This document shows, piece after piece, positions 18,563 to 27,159 of a stretch of 64,000 nucleotides of DNA. The position numbers and the translations under genes are program-made. This DNA is from Echinicola vietnamensis DSM 17526. GTDB taxonomy: Bacteria > Bacteroidota > Bacteroidia > Cytophagales > Cyclobacteriaceae. Below the pieces are notes generated by a model that ran no database searches, had not been told where the DNA came from, and saw only the letters and a list, made by a program, of their open reading frames with translations. The DNA lies in assembly GCF_000325705.1 (NCBI RefSeq), contig NC_019904.1, positions 3,722,001 through 3,786,000 of the forward strand. Reading direction: 5' to 3'. The stretch's first letter is position 1; the number at the start of each line of letters is the position of its first letter.

Positions 18563-20164
18563 ATGACCATGAAAAAGATAGTTTGCATAATTGTATTAGT
18601 AATTACCATGTCGGGATGTGAAAGCTTTTTGGATAAAACAGATCCGACGGCAACCTCTTTTACAGAGTTCTTCAATGATGAAGATGATCTTCGTAGGGTG
18701 ACCTACAGTAGTTTTTATGATGTGTTTACTCACCATAGTAACAGGAGAAGCCTTCTTTACATGCTGGATGGTCGTTCTGACAATGCCTACGCACGGGATT
18801 TCAGTGATCACCACCAAGCAATTGCCAACGGTACGCTGAACGCCAGTAGTATCGGTATGGAGTATTATTATGCGACATACATGAAACACGTGGGAAGGCT
18901 AAACACCTATATCGATAACATCAATGAGCCTTATGTGGAAAATGAAACGATCAGGACACGCTATGAAAACATCCTGAAAGGACTTCGCATGTGGCATTAT
19001 CTTAGGCTTACGTTTTATTGGGGAGATGTCCCCTTTATGTTGGATCCTGCCAATTTGGATGATGCCCGACAACCTGCGCGGCCCAAAGAGGAGATCTTGG
19101 AGATCATCTTTCCGATGGCTGTGGAAATTGCAGAACAGCTTCCCATAGATGAATACACGTCGAATAAGTACATGTTTAACCAGCTTTCCCTGAAGGCAGT
19201 CATCATGCGGTATGCCCTATACCATGAACGGTATGAGTTGGCAGCCAGCCTGGCCAAAGAAATCATAGATAGCGGAAACTATAGTTTGCATCCATCTTAT
19301 GGGGACCTTTTTCAGTATGAAGCTGCTTCGAATAACAATGAGTTTATTGTCCATCTGGACGAGGAAAGCCACAGTGGCAGTACCACCTATTCTTTCAGGG
19401 ATTTGGGTCCGCACTTTCGCACAGGAAACGGTCAATCGTACTGTGTACCGTTAAAATCCTTAGTGGACAGTTATTGGACACTTCAAGGACGCCCGATTGA
19501 GGATTGTCCGCTTCATACCAAAGAGGAATATGAGTTAAATCCCAACCTGAACCGTGATCCTCGGTACGAAGCTTCCATCATGGGGCATGGTGATGTATTC
19601 TACGGTGAACCCATCGATATTTACAATTCCAATAATCCAATGTTTTATGAAAATCAGCGGGCCAGTAAATCGGGGTATTGGTTTAAGAAATTCGTATCCG
19701 AAAACGATGCGTTTCGGAATGGAAATATGGAATACGGGCTCTTGAGGTACGCAGAAGTACTGCTGACATATGCTGAAGCAAAGATCATGATGGGAGAAGT
19801 AGATGCCCTGACCAAAGAGTGCATTAATCAGGTAAGAGAACGTGCCGGGCTGGATATGACAGTAGCAGATGTGAATTTACCGAGCTATAACAGCTATGTA
19901 CAAGAGGATTGGATGACCTTGATTCAAAACGAAAGAAGAGTGGAGTTTGCTGGAGAGGGGTTGCGTTATGCAGACCTTTTACGCTGGAGAATAGCTGAAG
20001 ATGTTTTAAACCAACCAGCTTTGGGGCACACCAGAGAGGAAAATGGACAGATGACTAGTCTTAAGATTGAAGATAGGACATTTTCATCCCATCAATACCG
20101 TTGGCCATTTCCTGAAAGCAGCCTAAAGGTAAATCCTGGTTTGAAACAAAATCCAGGGTACTAA
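18563..20164 (+). CDS. SusD/RagB-family substrate-binding lipoprotein
   Basis: A 533-residue surface lipoprotein with lipobox ITMSGC near residue 19. The TPR-like helical N-terminal half and the C-terminal SusD part with RERAGL (about residue 424) and ERRVEFAGEGLRYADLLRW are typical. The end, KVNPGLKQNPGY, is the usual family close. It caps the SusC barrel and captures substrate. A second ATG lies two codons in. No enzyme gene follows; the GH28 gene 7 kb upstream may or may not belong to the same use of pectin-like glycan. Confidence 0.93.
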   Translation: MTMKKIVCIIVLVITMSGCESFLDKTDPTATSFTEFFNDEDDLRRVTYSSFYDVFTHHSNRRSLLYMLDGRSDNAYARDFSDHHQAIANGTLNASSIGMEYYYATYMKHVGRLNTYIDNINEPYVENETIRTRYENILKGLRMWHYLRLTFYWGDVPFMLDPANLDDARQPARPKEEILEIIFPMAVEIAEQLPIDEYTSNKYMFNQLSLKAVIMRYALYHERYELAASLAKEIIDSGNYSLHPSYGDLFQYEAASNNNEFIVHLDEESHSGSTTYSFRDLGPHFRTGNGQSYCVPLKSLVDSYWTLQGRPIEDCPLHTKEEYELNPNLNRDPRYEASIMGHGDVFYGEPIDIYNSNNPMFYENQRASKSGYWFKKFVSENDAFRNGNMEYGLLRYAEVLLTYAEAKIMMGEVDALTKECINQVRERAGLDMTVADVNLPSYNSYVQEDWMTLIQNERRVEFAGEGLRYADLLRWRIAEDVLNQPALGHTREENGQMTSLKIEDRTFSSHQYRWPFPESSLKVNPGLKQNPGY

Positions 20165-20368
20165 GTTGGGATTAATCAGAAAAGGTGGGGATTGGCTGTT
20201 GGCTTAATGTTAAAGCCACGGATAACTAAAAATGTAACAACCTCCCAAAAGCACCAAACGGATGCTGTAACCTGGACGGAAAGGAAAGTATGATTGCTTT
20301 GTAGTTTATAGGTTTGGTAGCGTGTCATTGTTACGATAAACATCCCTGAATTATTGATACTTACCGTT

Positions 20369-20406
20369 AGTCCGGTCAATTATAATTGGCCGGGCTTATT
20401 TTTTTG
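20369..20406 (+). terminator. Rho-independent terminator of the SusCD operon
   Basis: A 12-pair stem, AGTCCGGTCAAT (20369-20380) with ATTGGCCGGGCT (20385-20396), around a TATA loop and followed by TATTTTTTTG. It lies about 205 bases after the SusD stop. Confidence 0.8.
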
Positions 20407-21203
20407 ACCTTACCGAATAGCTTATTATGGATTAAGCCAAGTTTTTTGAATGGAAATTGATAAGGGAATTACCGATTGACCAACAAGTCTCGTGTTTTAG
20501 ACAAATTGGATTTTGTAGAAGCTATAAGCTTCATAAAATTTAGTGCGGTGTGGTAGTTTCGATATTGTGTTTTATGGATCAAGCAATATTTCAGAGGGGA
20601 CGAATGTTGACATGGTCTTATAAAAGAAAATTTCATAACTTCAAAACGATGGGCTTCCTCCACAGGGCAAACGCCTTTAAAAAAAATCTATTTGCATTTA
20701 TATCTGCCGTTCCTAGGGTACTTACCCTTTTTTGTGTAATCATTTTTGGTGCAAGTGAAAACCTGCACCTTCTATATGACCCTTCCCCAAAGGCGGATTA
20801 GGTAGGATGCTCAGTTGCTAAGCCATAGCCAGGGTTTAACCTCAACCAAGCCCCAACCACTATACATGAGCAGATTGGGGCAAAGTGCCAGCGGCACGGA
20901 TGATGGCTCCTTTATACGAAATTAGTACTAAATGCATTTGCCACACTTGACAAACCATCAGGGAAAGGACTTTTAGCCTCTTGAAGTTCTTTAATTCAGG
21001 CTGACATCTCTTTACTAATAGTTTAAAAGTGTTTGCCCTGGGGGAACTGCCAATTTTCATTATGGAGTAAAATGCCCCTAACTTTTCCGCTTGATCCGGT
21101 TCTTATTGATAATCACAAAATACAAAGACCACTAATGGAGAATATTACACCTTTAATAAAAGAAAAAAGGTCTTTTTCTGAATTTCAGAAAGAGACCTTT
21201 TTG
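20407..21203. other. Long intergenic region with inverted repeats, no convincing gene
   Basis: About 800 bases without a supportable gene. An imperfect inverted repeat is visible: CAGGGCAAACGCCTTTAAA near 20662 against TTTAAAAGTGTTTGCCCTG near 21022. Between them are G+C-rich blocks such as GTGCCAGCGGCAC near 20887, itself a near palindrome. A frame of 83 codons at 20550-20801 has no domain and lies across the left arm. The pattern suggests a decayed mobile or MITE-like element. Confidence 0.45.
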
Positions 21204-21285
21204 TGCGGACGAAAGGACTCGAACCTTCATGCCCAAAGGCACTGCCGCCTGAAGACAGCGCGTCTACCAATTTCGCCACGTCCGC
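21204..21285 (-). tRNA. tRNA-Leu (anticodon CAG)
   Basis: Read on the minus strand: acceptor GCGGACG pairs with CGTCCGC, D-arm GAAATTGGTAGACGC, anticodon stem-loop CTGTC-TTCAGGC-GGCAG with CAG at the anticodon, a long variable arm (TGCCTTTGGGCA) as in leucine tRNAs, and T-arm GAAGGTTCGAGTCCTTC. No CCA is encoded. A strong hairpin (AAAGGTCTCTTTCTGAAATT and its partner) lies just beyond its 3' side at about 21165-21200 and would end transcription. Confidence 0.93.
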
Positions 21286-21476
21286 TTAACTTAGCGTTTT
21301 CCGCTATTGGGATGGCAAAGAAATAAACAAACTTGAATTAAAACAATGCTTTGGTAAAAATTATTTTTGATTTGTTATTTCCCATTCATTCGGCACCCTT
21401 AACCTTCAAAAAATGCCTGTCAAACCCTCAAGGTAAAGTTGACAGGCACATTATTATCGATAAATGAATCAAGTGC

Positions 21477-22547
21477 CTATTTCCACCATAACTTTCCATG
21501 GGAAACGCCCATTAGATTGGACATCCTATAAAGTAACCGGGCACCAACATTACCGTCCCACTCGCTATCATCTTCCCCAGGAGCTACCTCCACCAAATCA
21601 AATCCAATGATTTTACGGCCGGATTTGACAATCAGCTTCATCAAATACAGCAATTGGTTCAAGTCAAAGCCACCTGGAACGGGCGTTCCCGTATGAGGGC
21701 AAAGCTTTGGATCTAATCCATCGATATCAATGGTAATATAAATCTCTCTGGGCAAAGAAGCGATTACCTGATCACAGATTGTTCTCCATGTGACCCCTTC
21801 ATACAATTGTTCCTTAATATGGTGATCAAAGAAAGTAGTGATTCTATCATCACCATCAATTCGGTCCGATTCCTCCTCGCAATAATCTCTCACGCCAACT
21901 TGAACAAGTTTCTCGACTTGAGGAATATTTAGGAAATTATGGGAAATGGAAGCGTGTGAATAGTTGAAGCCTTCATATTGATCCCTTAAATCAGCATGGG
22001 CATCTATCTGCAATATACCAAAACTTGAATACCGTTCAGACAACGCTTTGATATGCCCCAACGGAGTACTATGGTCGCCGCCAACCAATGCCACTAATTT
22101 CCCTTGATTCAACTGGTCTTTTGCGGTTTCATAAACCCAATCGTTCATGCTTTGACAGGCTTTATCGATTAATGCCGGAACGGCTCCAAAACGCTCCCTT
22201 TCTTCCTTTGGAGACCCTCTTTCCAGCCAATCAATATAATTTCCTGCCAAGATCCGATATTTTGTATTGTTACTGTATACATTTTCTGGGATCGGCAGCA
22301 TATGGATACCCATTGTCCATGCATCCGTGATATCATCCTGAAAAAGATCCACCTGTGAAGAGGCATCCAATATCGCCTGTGGACCATTTGCGGTGCCCGG
22401 AGCATAAGAAACAGTCACTTCCCAAGGCACTGGTACGATGACAACTGAAGCAGTTTCCTCATCAAATGGCAATCCAAAAATGCTCCCTTCGGAGGATACC
22501 CCATTTGGGTCGAATTTGTCAATTGCTTTTTGTTTTTTTGTAGTCAT
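21477..22547 (-). CDS. Arginase/agmatinase-family ureohydrolase
   Basis: A 356-residue binuclear manganese enzyme. Metal motifs are complete: GGDHS (about 155-159), DAHADLR (about 181-187) and DIDGLDP (about 271-277), with NYSHAS in the substrate loop. The sequence is closest in style to Bacteroidota agmatinase-like proteins, which split agmatine to putrescine and urea; arginase or formiminoglutamase activity cannot be excluded by eye. Typical length is about 300, so roughly 50 residues are extra, mostly a region around residues 105-140. Confidence 0.85.
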   Translation of the reverse strand: MTTKKQKAIDKFDPNGVSSEGSIFGLPFDEETASVVIVPVPWEVTVSYAPGTANGPQAILDASSQVDLFQDDITDAWTMGIHMLPIPENVYSNNTKYRILAGNYIDWLERGSPKEERERFGAVPALIDKACQSMNDWVYETAKDQLNQGKLVALVGGDHSTPLGHIKALSERYSSFGILQIDAHADLRDQYEGFNYSHASISHNFLNIPQVEKLVQVGVRDYCEEESDRIDGDDRITTFFDHHIKEQLYEGVTWRTICDQVIASLPREIYITIDIDGLDPKLCPHTGTPVPGGFDLNQLLYLMKLIVKSGRKIIGFDLVEVAPGEDDSEWDGNVGARLLYRMSNLMGVSHGKLWWK

Positions 22548-22722
22548 ATTTCCTTAAAATTTATAACTGCCTGACAAACTGTAAATTGTTTCTAGTGAGC
22601 AGTTAATCATAGTTATAATTTACATTAAATTTGGTTTTTACCCAACTCCTAAAACCATATTTAGCATTTCTTTTATCGATAGTAAAATAAACCAAAAAAT
22701 GGTTTGTTTCTTGATTTTGCCG

Positions 22723-23202
22723 TTACTGCAATACTTCTGTCAGATTTCCCATCCCTCTATTGATGGCGATCTCCCAGCTGTCTACTTCAAAATCAACCAT
22801 CGTCATCATTCCGGGCTGCAGGCTCATATGATATTCTCCCGTAACGTATGAAAGAAAAGCACTAATACTGGGATTGTGGCCTACAAATAGTACTTTACAG
22901 TACTTTTCCGGTAAGTTCCCAAAAAAGTCAATGATCGTCTGGACATCGGCCAAATAAAGGGAATCCAGAAAAGTGGTCTCCTCAGCTTCAATACCATTTA
23001 GCATGATCTCGGTGGTTTGGCGTGTCCTGGCTGCCGAGCTAGAAACCACAGCATCGAAATGTAACCCACGTTCCTTCAAAACATTCGAGAGTCTTTTTAG
23101 TTTTGATTTTCCGGATGCAGATAAATTTCGGGAGAAATCACGATGCTGGCTTTGGCCATATTCCGCCTCCCCGTGTCTCAGTAAAGCTATTAACTTAGTC
23201 AT
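22723..23202 (-). CDS. SixA-type phosphohistidine phosphatase
   Basis: A 159-residue histidine phosphatase. I place the start at ATG 23202, giving MTKLIALLRHGEAEYG, because the RHG catalytic motif belongs near residue 10; the longer frame to 23265 has no conserved sequence. The second catalytic His is in VLFVGHNPSIS. SixA removes phosphate from histidine-containing phosphotransfer domains. It stands alone between the ureohydrolase and topA. Confidence 0.85.
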   Translation of the reverse strand: MTKLIALLRHGEAEYGQSQHRDFSRNLSASGKSKLKRLSNVLKERGLHFDAVVSSSAARTRQTTEIMLNGIEAEETTFLDSLYLADVQTIIDFFGNLPEKYCKVLFVGHNPSISAFLSYVTGEYHMSLQPGMMTMVDFEVDSWEIAINRGMGNLTEVLQ

Positions 23203-23362
23203 TTGGGTAGAATTAGATTTAAAAATCACTATAAAATTACAATAAAATAACCGTGCCAAAAGCAATATGAGATGGATTAATATTTGGAGGAGAATATAAT
23301 CGCTTCTATTTTTGGATTTTGTTGAGGACAGCTCTCAGCACTTCAAGTAAAGTAAAACCATT

Positions 23363-25684
23363 ATGCCAAAAAATCTAGTCATTGTCGAATCTCCAGCCAA
23401 AGCCAAAACCATAGAAGGCTATCTTGGTAAGGACTATAAAGTAACTTCAAGTTACGGACATGTCAGGGATCTTCCCAAAGGAGACAAGGCTATAGATATA
23501 AAAAACCACTTCAAACCTACCTATGAGGTAACTTCCGATAAAAAAGAGGTCATCAAGCAACTAAAGAAAATGGTGAAAGATTCTGATACCATCTATTTGG
23601 CAAGTGATGATGACCGTGAAGGAGAAGCTATCTCGTGGCATTTAAAAGAAGTGCTAAAGCTCGATAACGACAAAACCAAGCGAATTGTCTTCCGGGAAAT
23701 TACGAAAAATGCCATCACCAAAGCCATTGAAAACCCAAGAAGCATAGACATTGACTTGGTGAATGCGCAGCAAGCCCGAAGAATTTTGGATCGGTTGGTG
23801 GGATTTGAGCTTTCTCCAGTACTGTGGAAAAAAGTGAAAGCTGGACTTTCTGCCGGTAGAGTGCAGTCCGTTGCCGTAAGGTTCATTGTAGAGCGTGAGC
23901 GTGAAATCGATAAATTCGAATCCAAATCTTCTTATAAAGTTACGGCGATTTTCAATGTCAAGGGCAAAGAACTCAATGCCGAGCTTCCCAAGAAGTTTGA
24001 AACGCAGGAAGAGGCTGAAGCCTTTCTCAAGAACTGTCTTGAAGCTGATTTTTCCATCAAGAACTTGGAAAAAAAGCCAGCCAAAAAGACGCCAGCAGCA
24101 CCGTTTACCACCTCCACTCTACAGCAGGAAGCCAGTAGGAAATTGAGCTTCTCGGTGGCTCAGACGATGACATTGGCCCAACGGCTCTATGAGGCAGGTA
24201 AAATCACTTACATGAGGACAGACAGTGTTAACTTGTCTCAAGAAGCCATGGAAAGTGCCCAAAACCAAATCATATCTGCTTTTGGTCCGGAGTACCATAA
24301 ATCCAGAAAATATACTTCAAAGTCTGAAGGTGCCCAAGAGGCTCACGAAGCCATTCGTCCTACCAATTTTGCGAACGAGGAAATCTCCGGAGAACGGAAT
24401 GAACAACGGCTCTATGAGTTGATCTGGAAGCGGGCCATCGCCTCACAGATGGCCGATGCCCTATTGGAAAAGACCCTTGTGACCATTGGCATCAGTAATT
24501 CAGATCTTACGCTCAGCGCTAGTGGAGAAGTCATCAAGTTTGAGGGCTTTCTAAAAGTCTATCTGGAGAGCACCGATGATGAAGAGGAAGAAGAAAACAA
24601 TGACAATAAAGGACTGCTTCCACCACTGACGATTGGTCAAGACCTTGACCTGATCGAAATGAAGTCCCGTCAAAGCTTCACCAGACCGCCTGCGCGTTAT
24701 ACGGAGGCCTCATTGGTGAAAAAGCTTGAAGAAATGGGCATCGGTAGACCTTCTACGTATGCTCCGACCATTTCGACGATACAGAAACGTAATTATGTCA
24801 TCAAGGAATCCAGGGATGGGAAGCCACGTAATTACACCGAAATGATCATCAAGGACGGCTCATTTTCCAAAGCAGAAAAGACCGAAAACTACGGTTCGGA
24901 TAAGAACAAATTGTTTCCTACCAATATCGCTATGGTGGTAAATGATTTCTTGGTTGATCATTTCCCGAATGTCATTGACTATAAATTTACGGCAAAGGTA
25001 GAAAAGGAATTTGACGACATCGCCCATGGCATACAGCAATGGGATAATATGATCGAGAATTTTTATGGTAAATTCCATAATACCGTAGAAGAGGCAGAAA
25101 CCGTCGAACGCGCCAATGTAAGTTCCTCTAGAGAGCTGGGCAAAGACCCCAAAACGGGCAAGCCAGTGATAGCTCGACTGGGTAAATTTGGTCCACTCGT
25201 GCAAATAGGAGACCAAGACGATGAAGAAAAGCAGTTTGCAAGCCTCAAAAAAGGGCAATTTATCGAAAACATCACTTTTGAAGATGCCATGGAACTCTTT
25301 AAGTTGCCAAGGGATGTTGGGATGTTTGAGGACAAAAAGATCGTTGCGGCCATTGGAAGGTTCGGCCCATATATTCGTCATGACGGGAAATTTGTCTCTT
25401 TGGGCAAGGAGTATGACCCCTTAAGTGTCAATGAAGAAGAAGCCATACAGCTCATTAAAGATAAGCGAGAAGCGGATGCCAAGAAACACATCAAGTCGTT
25501 TGATGAAAATCCTGACATCCAAATCCTCAATGGTCGCTGGGGGCCTTATATTAAGTTTGCCAAAAAGAACTATAAAATCCCCAAGGATAAAGTAGCAGAA
25601 GATCTCAGTTATGAAGAAACCATAGAGATCATCGAAAACCAACCTGAAAAGAAAAAAGGAAGGTTTTCCAAAAAGAAAAAATAA
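23363..25684 (+). CDS. topA: DNA topoisomerase I
   Basis: A 773-residue type IA topoisomerase that relaxes negative supercoils. Toprim domain: E9 in IVESPAKAKTIEGYLG and the acidic cluster DDDRE at 82-86. The active-site Tyr is Y283 in ITYMRTDS. The C-terminal part has no zinc-binding cysteines but several topoisomerase C-terminal repeats (GKFGPLVQIG, GRFGPYIRHDGKF, GRWGPYIKFAKKNYKIP) and a Lys-rich tail, which is usual in Bacteroidota. Single-copy essential housekeeping gene. Confidence 0.97.
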   Translation: MPKNLVIVESPAKAKTIEGYLGKDYKVTSSYGHVRDLPKGDKAIDIKNHFKPTYEVTSDKKEVIKQLKKMVKDSDTIYLASDDDREGEAISWHLKEVLKLDNDKTKRIVFREITKNAITKAIENPRSIDIDLVNAQQARRILDRLVGFELSPVLWKKVKAGLSAGRVQSVAVRFIVEREREIDKFESKSSYKVTAIFNVKGKELNAELPKKFETQEEAEAFLKNCLEADFSIKNLEKKPAKKTPAAPFTTSTLQQEASRKLSFSVAQTMTLAQRLYEAGKITYMRTDSVNLSQEAMESAQNQIISAFGPEYHKSRKYTSKSEGAQEAHEAIRPTNFANEEISGERNEQRLYELIWKRAIASQMADALLEKTLVTIGISNSDLTLSASGEVIKFEGFLKVYLESTDDEEEEENNDNKGLLPPLTIGQDLDLIEMKSRQSFTRPPARYTEASLVKKLEEMGIGRPSTYAPTISTIQKRNYVIKESRDGKPRNYTEMIIKDGSFSKAEKTENYGSDKNKLFPTNIAMVVNDFLVDHFPNVIDYKFTAKVEKEFDDIAHGIQQWDNMIENFYGKFHNTVEEAETVERANVSSSRELGKDPKTGKPVIARLGKFGPLVQIGDQDDEEKQFASLKKGQFIENITFEDAMELFKLPRDVGMFEDKKIVAAIGRFGPYIRHDGKFVSLGKEYDPLSVNEEEAIQLIKDKREADAKKHIKSFDENPDIQILNGRWGPYIKFAKKNYKIPKDKVAEDLSYEETIEIIENQPEKKKGRFSKKKK

Positions 25685-25689
25685 ATAAG

Positions 25690-25718
25690 AACCGGATCAT
25701 TTAGATCCGGTTTTTTTG
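25690..25718 (+). terminator. Rho-independent terminator of topA
   Basis: AACCGGATC (25690-25698) pairs with GATCCGGTT (25704-25712) around a 5-base loop, with seven T at its end. The remaining spacer to 25987 is A+T-rich and holds no gene; a small hairpin (CGTTTTT with AAAAACG) lies near 25873-25890. Confidence 0.9.
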
Positions 25719-25987
25719 TTTCATTTTTTTAAAAAATCGGCAAAGACTAGCTAGTTCGTACCCCATGAGGAGTATTTTTTTAATATTTACGTAATCGAAT
25801 CCAGTAACTATTTAATTTTTATTTTCAAAATACGTAATTTAAAAAAAGCTGTTTAAAGCAAAAATCTGTCGTTTTTAAGATAAAAAACGGTTTCTACAAT
25901 AAGCCCTATAACCAACGGAGGATGGTTAAAGCAAAAGCCTATAACCATTCTAGTTGCAACGATTGAACCAACACAGACTTATAGCAT

Positions 25988-26683
25988 ATGGCAAAAAAGA
26001 AACTGGTAGTATTAACAGGAGCTGGCATATCAGCAGAAAGTGGCATCAAGACTTTCAGAGACAGCAACGGCCTATGGGAAGGACACGATGTCATGGAAGT
26101 GGCCACTCCAGAGGGCTGGCAAAAAAACAAAAAATTGGTCCTTGATTTTTATAATCAACGCAGAAAGCAATCCTTGGAAGTAGAACCTAACGGAGCACAT
26201 TTTGGCCTGGCAGCACTGGAAAAGGATTTTGATGTCACCATCGTCACCCAAAACGTAGACAACCTCCATGAACGAGCAGGATCGACCAATGTCATCCATC
26301 TCCACGGGGAGCTTGCAAAATCCCAAAGTACTTTAGATCCTTCACTGGTCTATGAGCTCGATCACTGGGAGATAAAGCTAGGGGACAAATGCGAAAAAGG
26401 AAGCCAATTAAGGCCATTTATAGTTTGGTTCGGAGAGATGGTCCCCATGATGGAGCCGGCGGCAAGAGCAGCCCAAGAGGCGGATATTTTTGCTGTTATT
26501 GGCACCTCTATGCTTGTTTATCCTGCAGCTGGACTGATTCAGTATACTGCTGAGGAAATACCTAAATACATCATTGATGTGAAAATCCCAAAAATAGGCC
26601 ATATCAACAATCTCATCAAGATAGAAGACTTCGCCAGTTCGGGGGTAGGCAAGATGATGTCCATGATTGAAGTATCGAAATAA
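25988..26683 (+). CDS. cobB: NAD-dependent sirtuin deacylase (class III)
   Basis: A 231-residue Sir2 enzyme that removes acyl groups from lysine using NAD. Visible motifs: GAGISAESGIKTFR (10-23), QNVDNLHERAG with catalytic H106 in HLHGEL, and IVWFGE. Y55 and R58 in FYNQRR match the Tyr-x-x-Arg pair of SIRT5/CobB enzymes that accept succinyl or malonyl groups. Only one cysteine (GDKCEKG) remains where four usually bind structural zinc, so the zinc site is lost, as in several Bacteroidota relatives. Confidence 0.88.
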   Translation: MAKKKLVVLTGAGISAESGIKTFRDSNGLWEGHDVMEVATPEGWQKNKKLVLDFYNQRRKQSLEVEPNGAHFGLAALEKDFDVTIVTQNVDNLHERAGSTNVIHLHGELAKSQSTLDPSLVYELDHWEIKLGDKCEKGSQLRPFIVWFGEMVPMMEPAARAAQEADIFAVIGTSMLVYPAAGLIQYTAEEIPKYIIDVKIPKIGHINNLIKIEDFASSGVGKMMSMIEVSK

Positions 26684-26810
26684 TCGTGTAAGAAAAAATA
26701 TGAGCTCAACTTTCATAAAAACCTGAAATATTTTTCTTATTGAATCACAGAAACTTAAGTATCAGAAGGGGAAAAACATCCAATAACGCCTATTATTTTG
26801 CATTATGGTG

Positions 26811-26843
26811 TTTGCTTTAGTGAAAAATAATCCTTTATATTTG
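26811..26843 (+). promoter_or_regulatory. Bacteroidota-type promoter for tRNA-Ser
   Basis: TTTG at 26811-26814 (-33 box) and TATATTTG at 26836-26843 (-7 box, consensus TAnnTTTG) are 21 bases apart. The predicted start of transcription is near 26850, shortly before the tRNA at 26886. This is the clearest sigma-ABfr-type promoter in the window. Confidence 0.75.
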
Positions 26844-26885
26844 CAACGCCTTTAGGGAAAACAAAACGTGTTTTAGGGCATAATT

Positions 26886-26974
26886 AGAGAGTTGGGTGAG
26901 TGGCTTAAACCAGCAGTTTGCTAAACTGTCGTACGGGTCAAACCGTACCGGGGGTTCGAATCCCCCACTCTCTA
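26886..26974 (+). tRNA. tRNA-Ser (anticodon GCT)
   Basis: Acceptor AGAGAGT pairs with ACTCTCT; D-arm TGGGTGAGTGGCTTAAACCA; anticodon stem-loop GCAGT-TTGCTAA-ACTGT with GCT; a long variable arm (GTACGGGTCAAACCGTAC), as expected for serine; T-arm GGGGGTTCGAATCCCCC. No CCA is encoded. Confidence 0.92.
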
Positions 26975-26976
26975 CA

Positions 26977-27005
26977 AAAGGATTCTTTATGGAATCCTTT
27001 TTTTT
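26977..27005 (+). terminator. Terminator of tRNA-Ser
   Basis: AAAGGATTC (26977-26985) pairs with GAATCCTTT (26992-27000), followed by more T to 27005. Between this and tRNA-Pro (27006-27173) there is no gene. Confidence 0.85.
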
Positions 27006-27159
27006 GATACTGATAGAATTAGATTTCTTGTAAACCATTTTGGTGACATTTCATCTCGTATAACAGTATTGATAAAAAGGCATAGTCGATCATGGCGTTG
27101 CATTAGCGATTGAAAAGGTCAATGGATCTCATCGCTAAAGGAAACAGGACCAAAAGAAT

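Noticed and set aside
20550..20801. 83-codon frame in the intergenic region
   Set aside because: Crosses an inverted-repeat arm, has no recognisable domain and no good start context.
26835..27038. Protein-coding frame across tRNA-Ser
   Set aside because: It is a shadow of the tRNA; such frames give the familiar spurious GFEPPVRF-like peptides.
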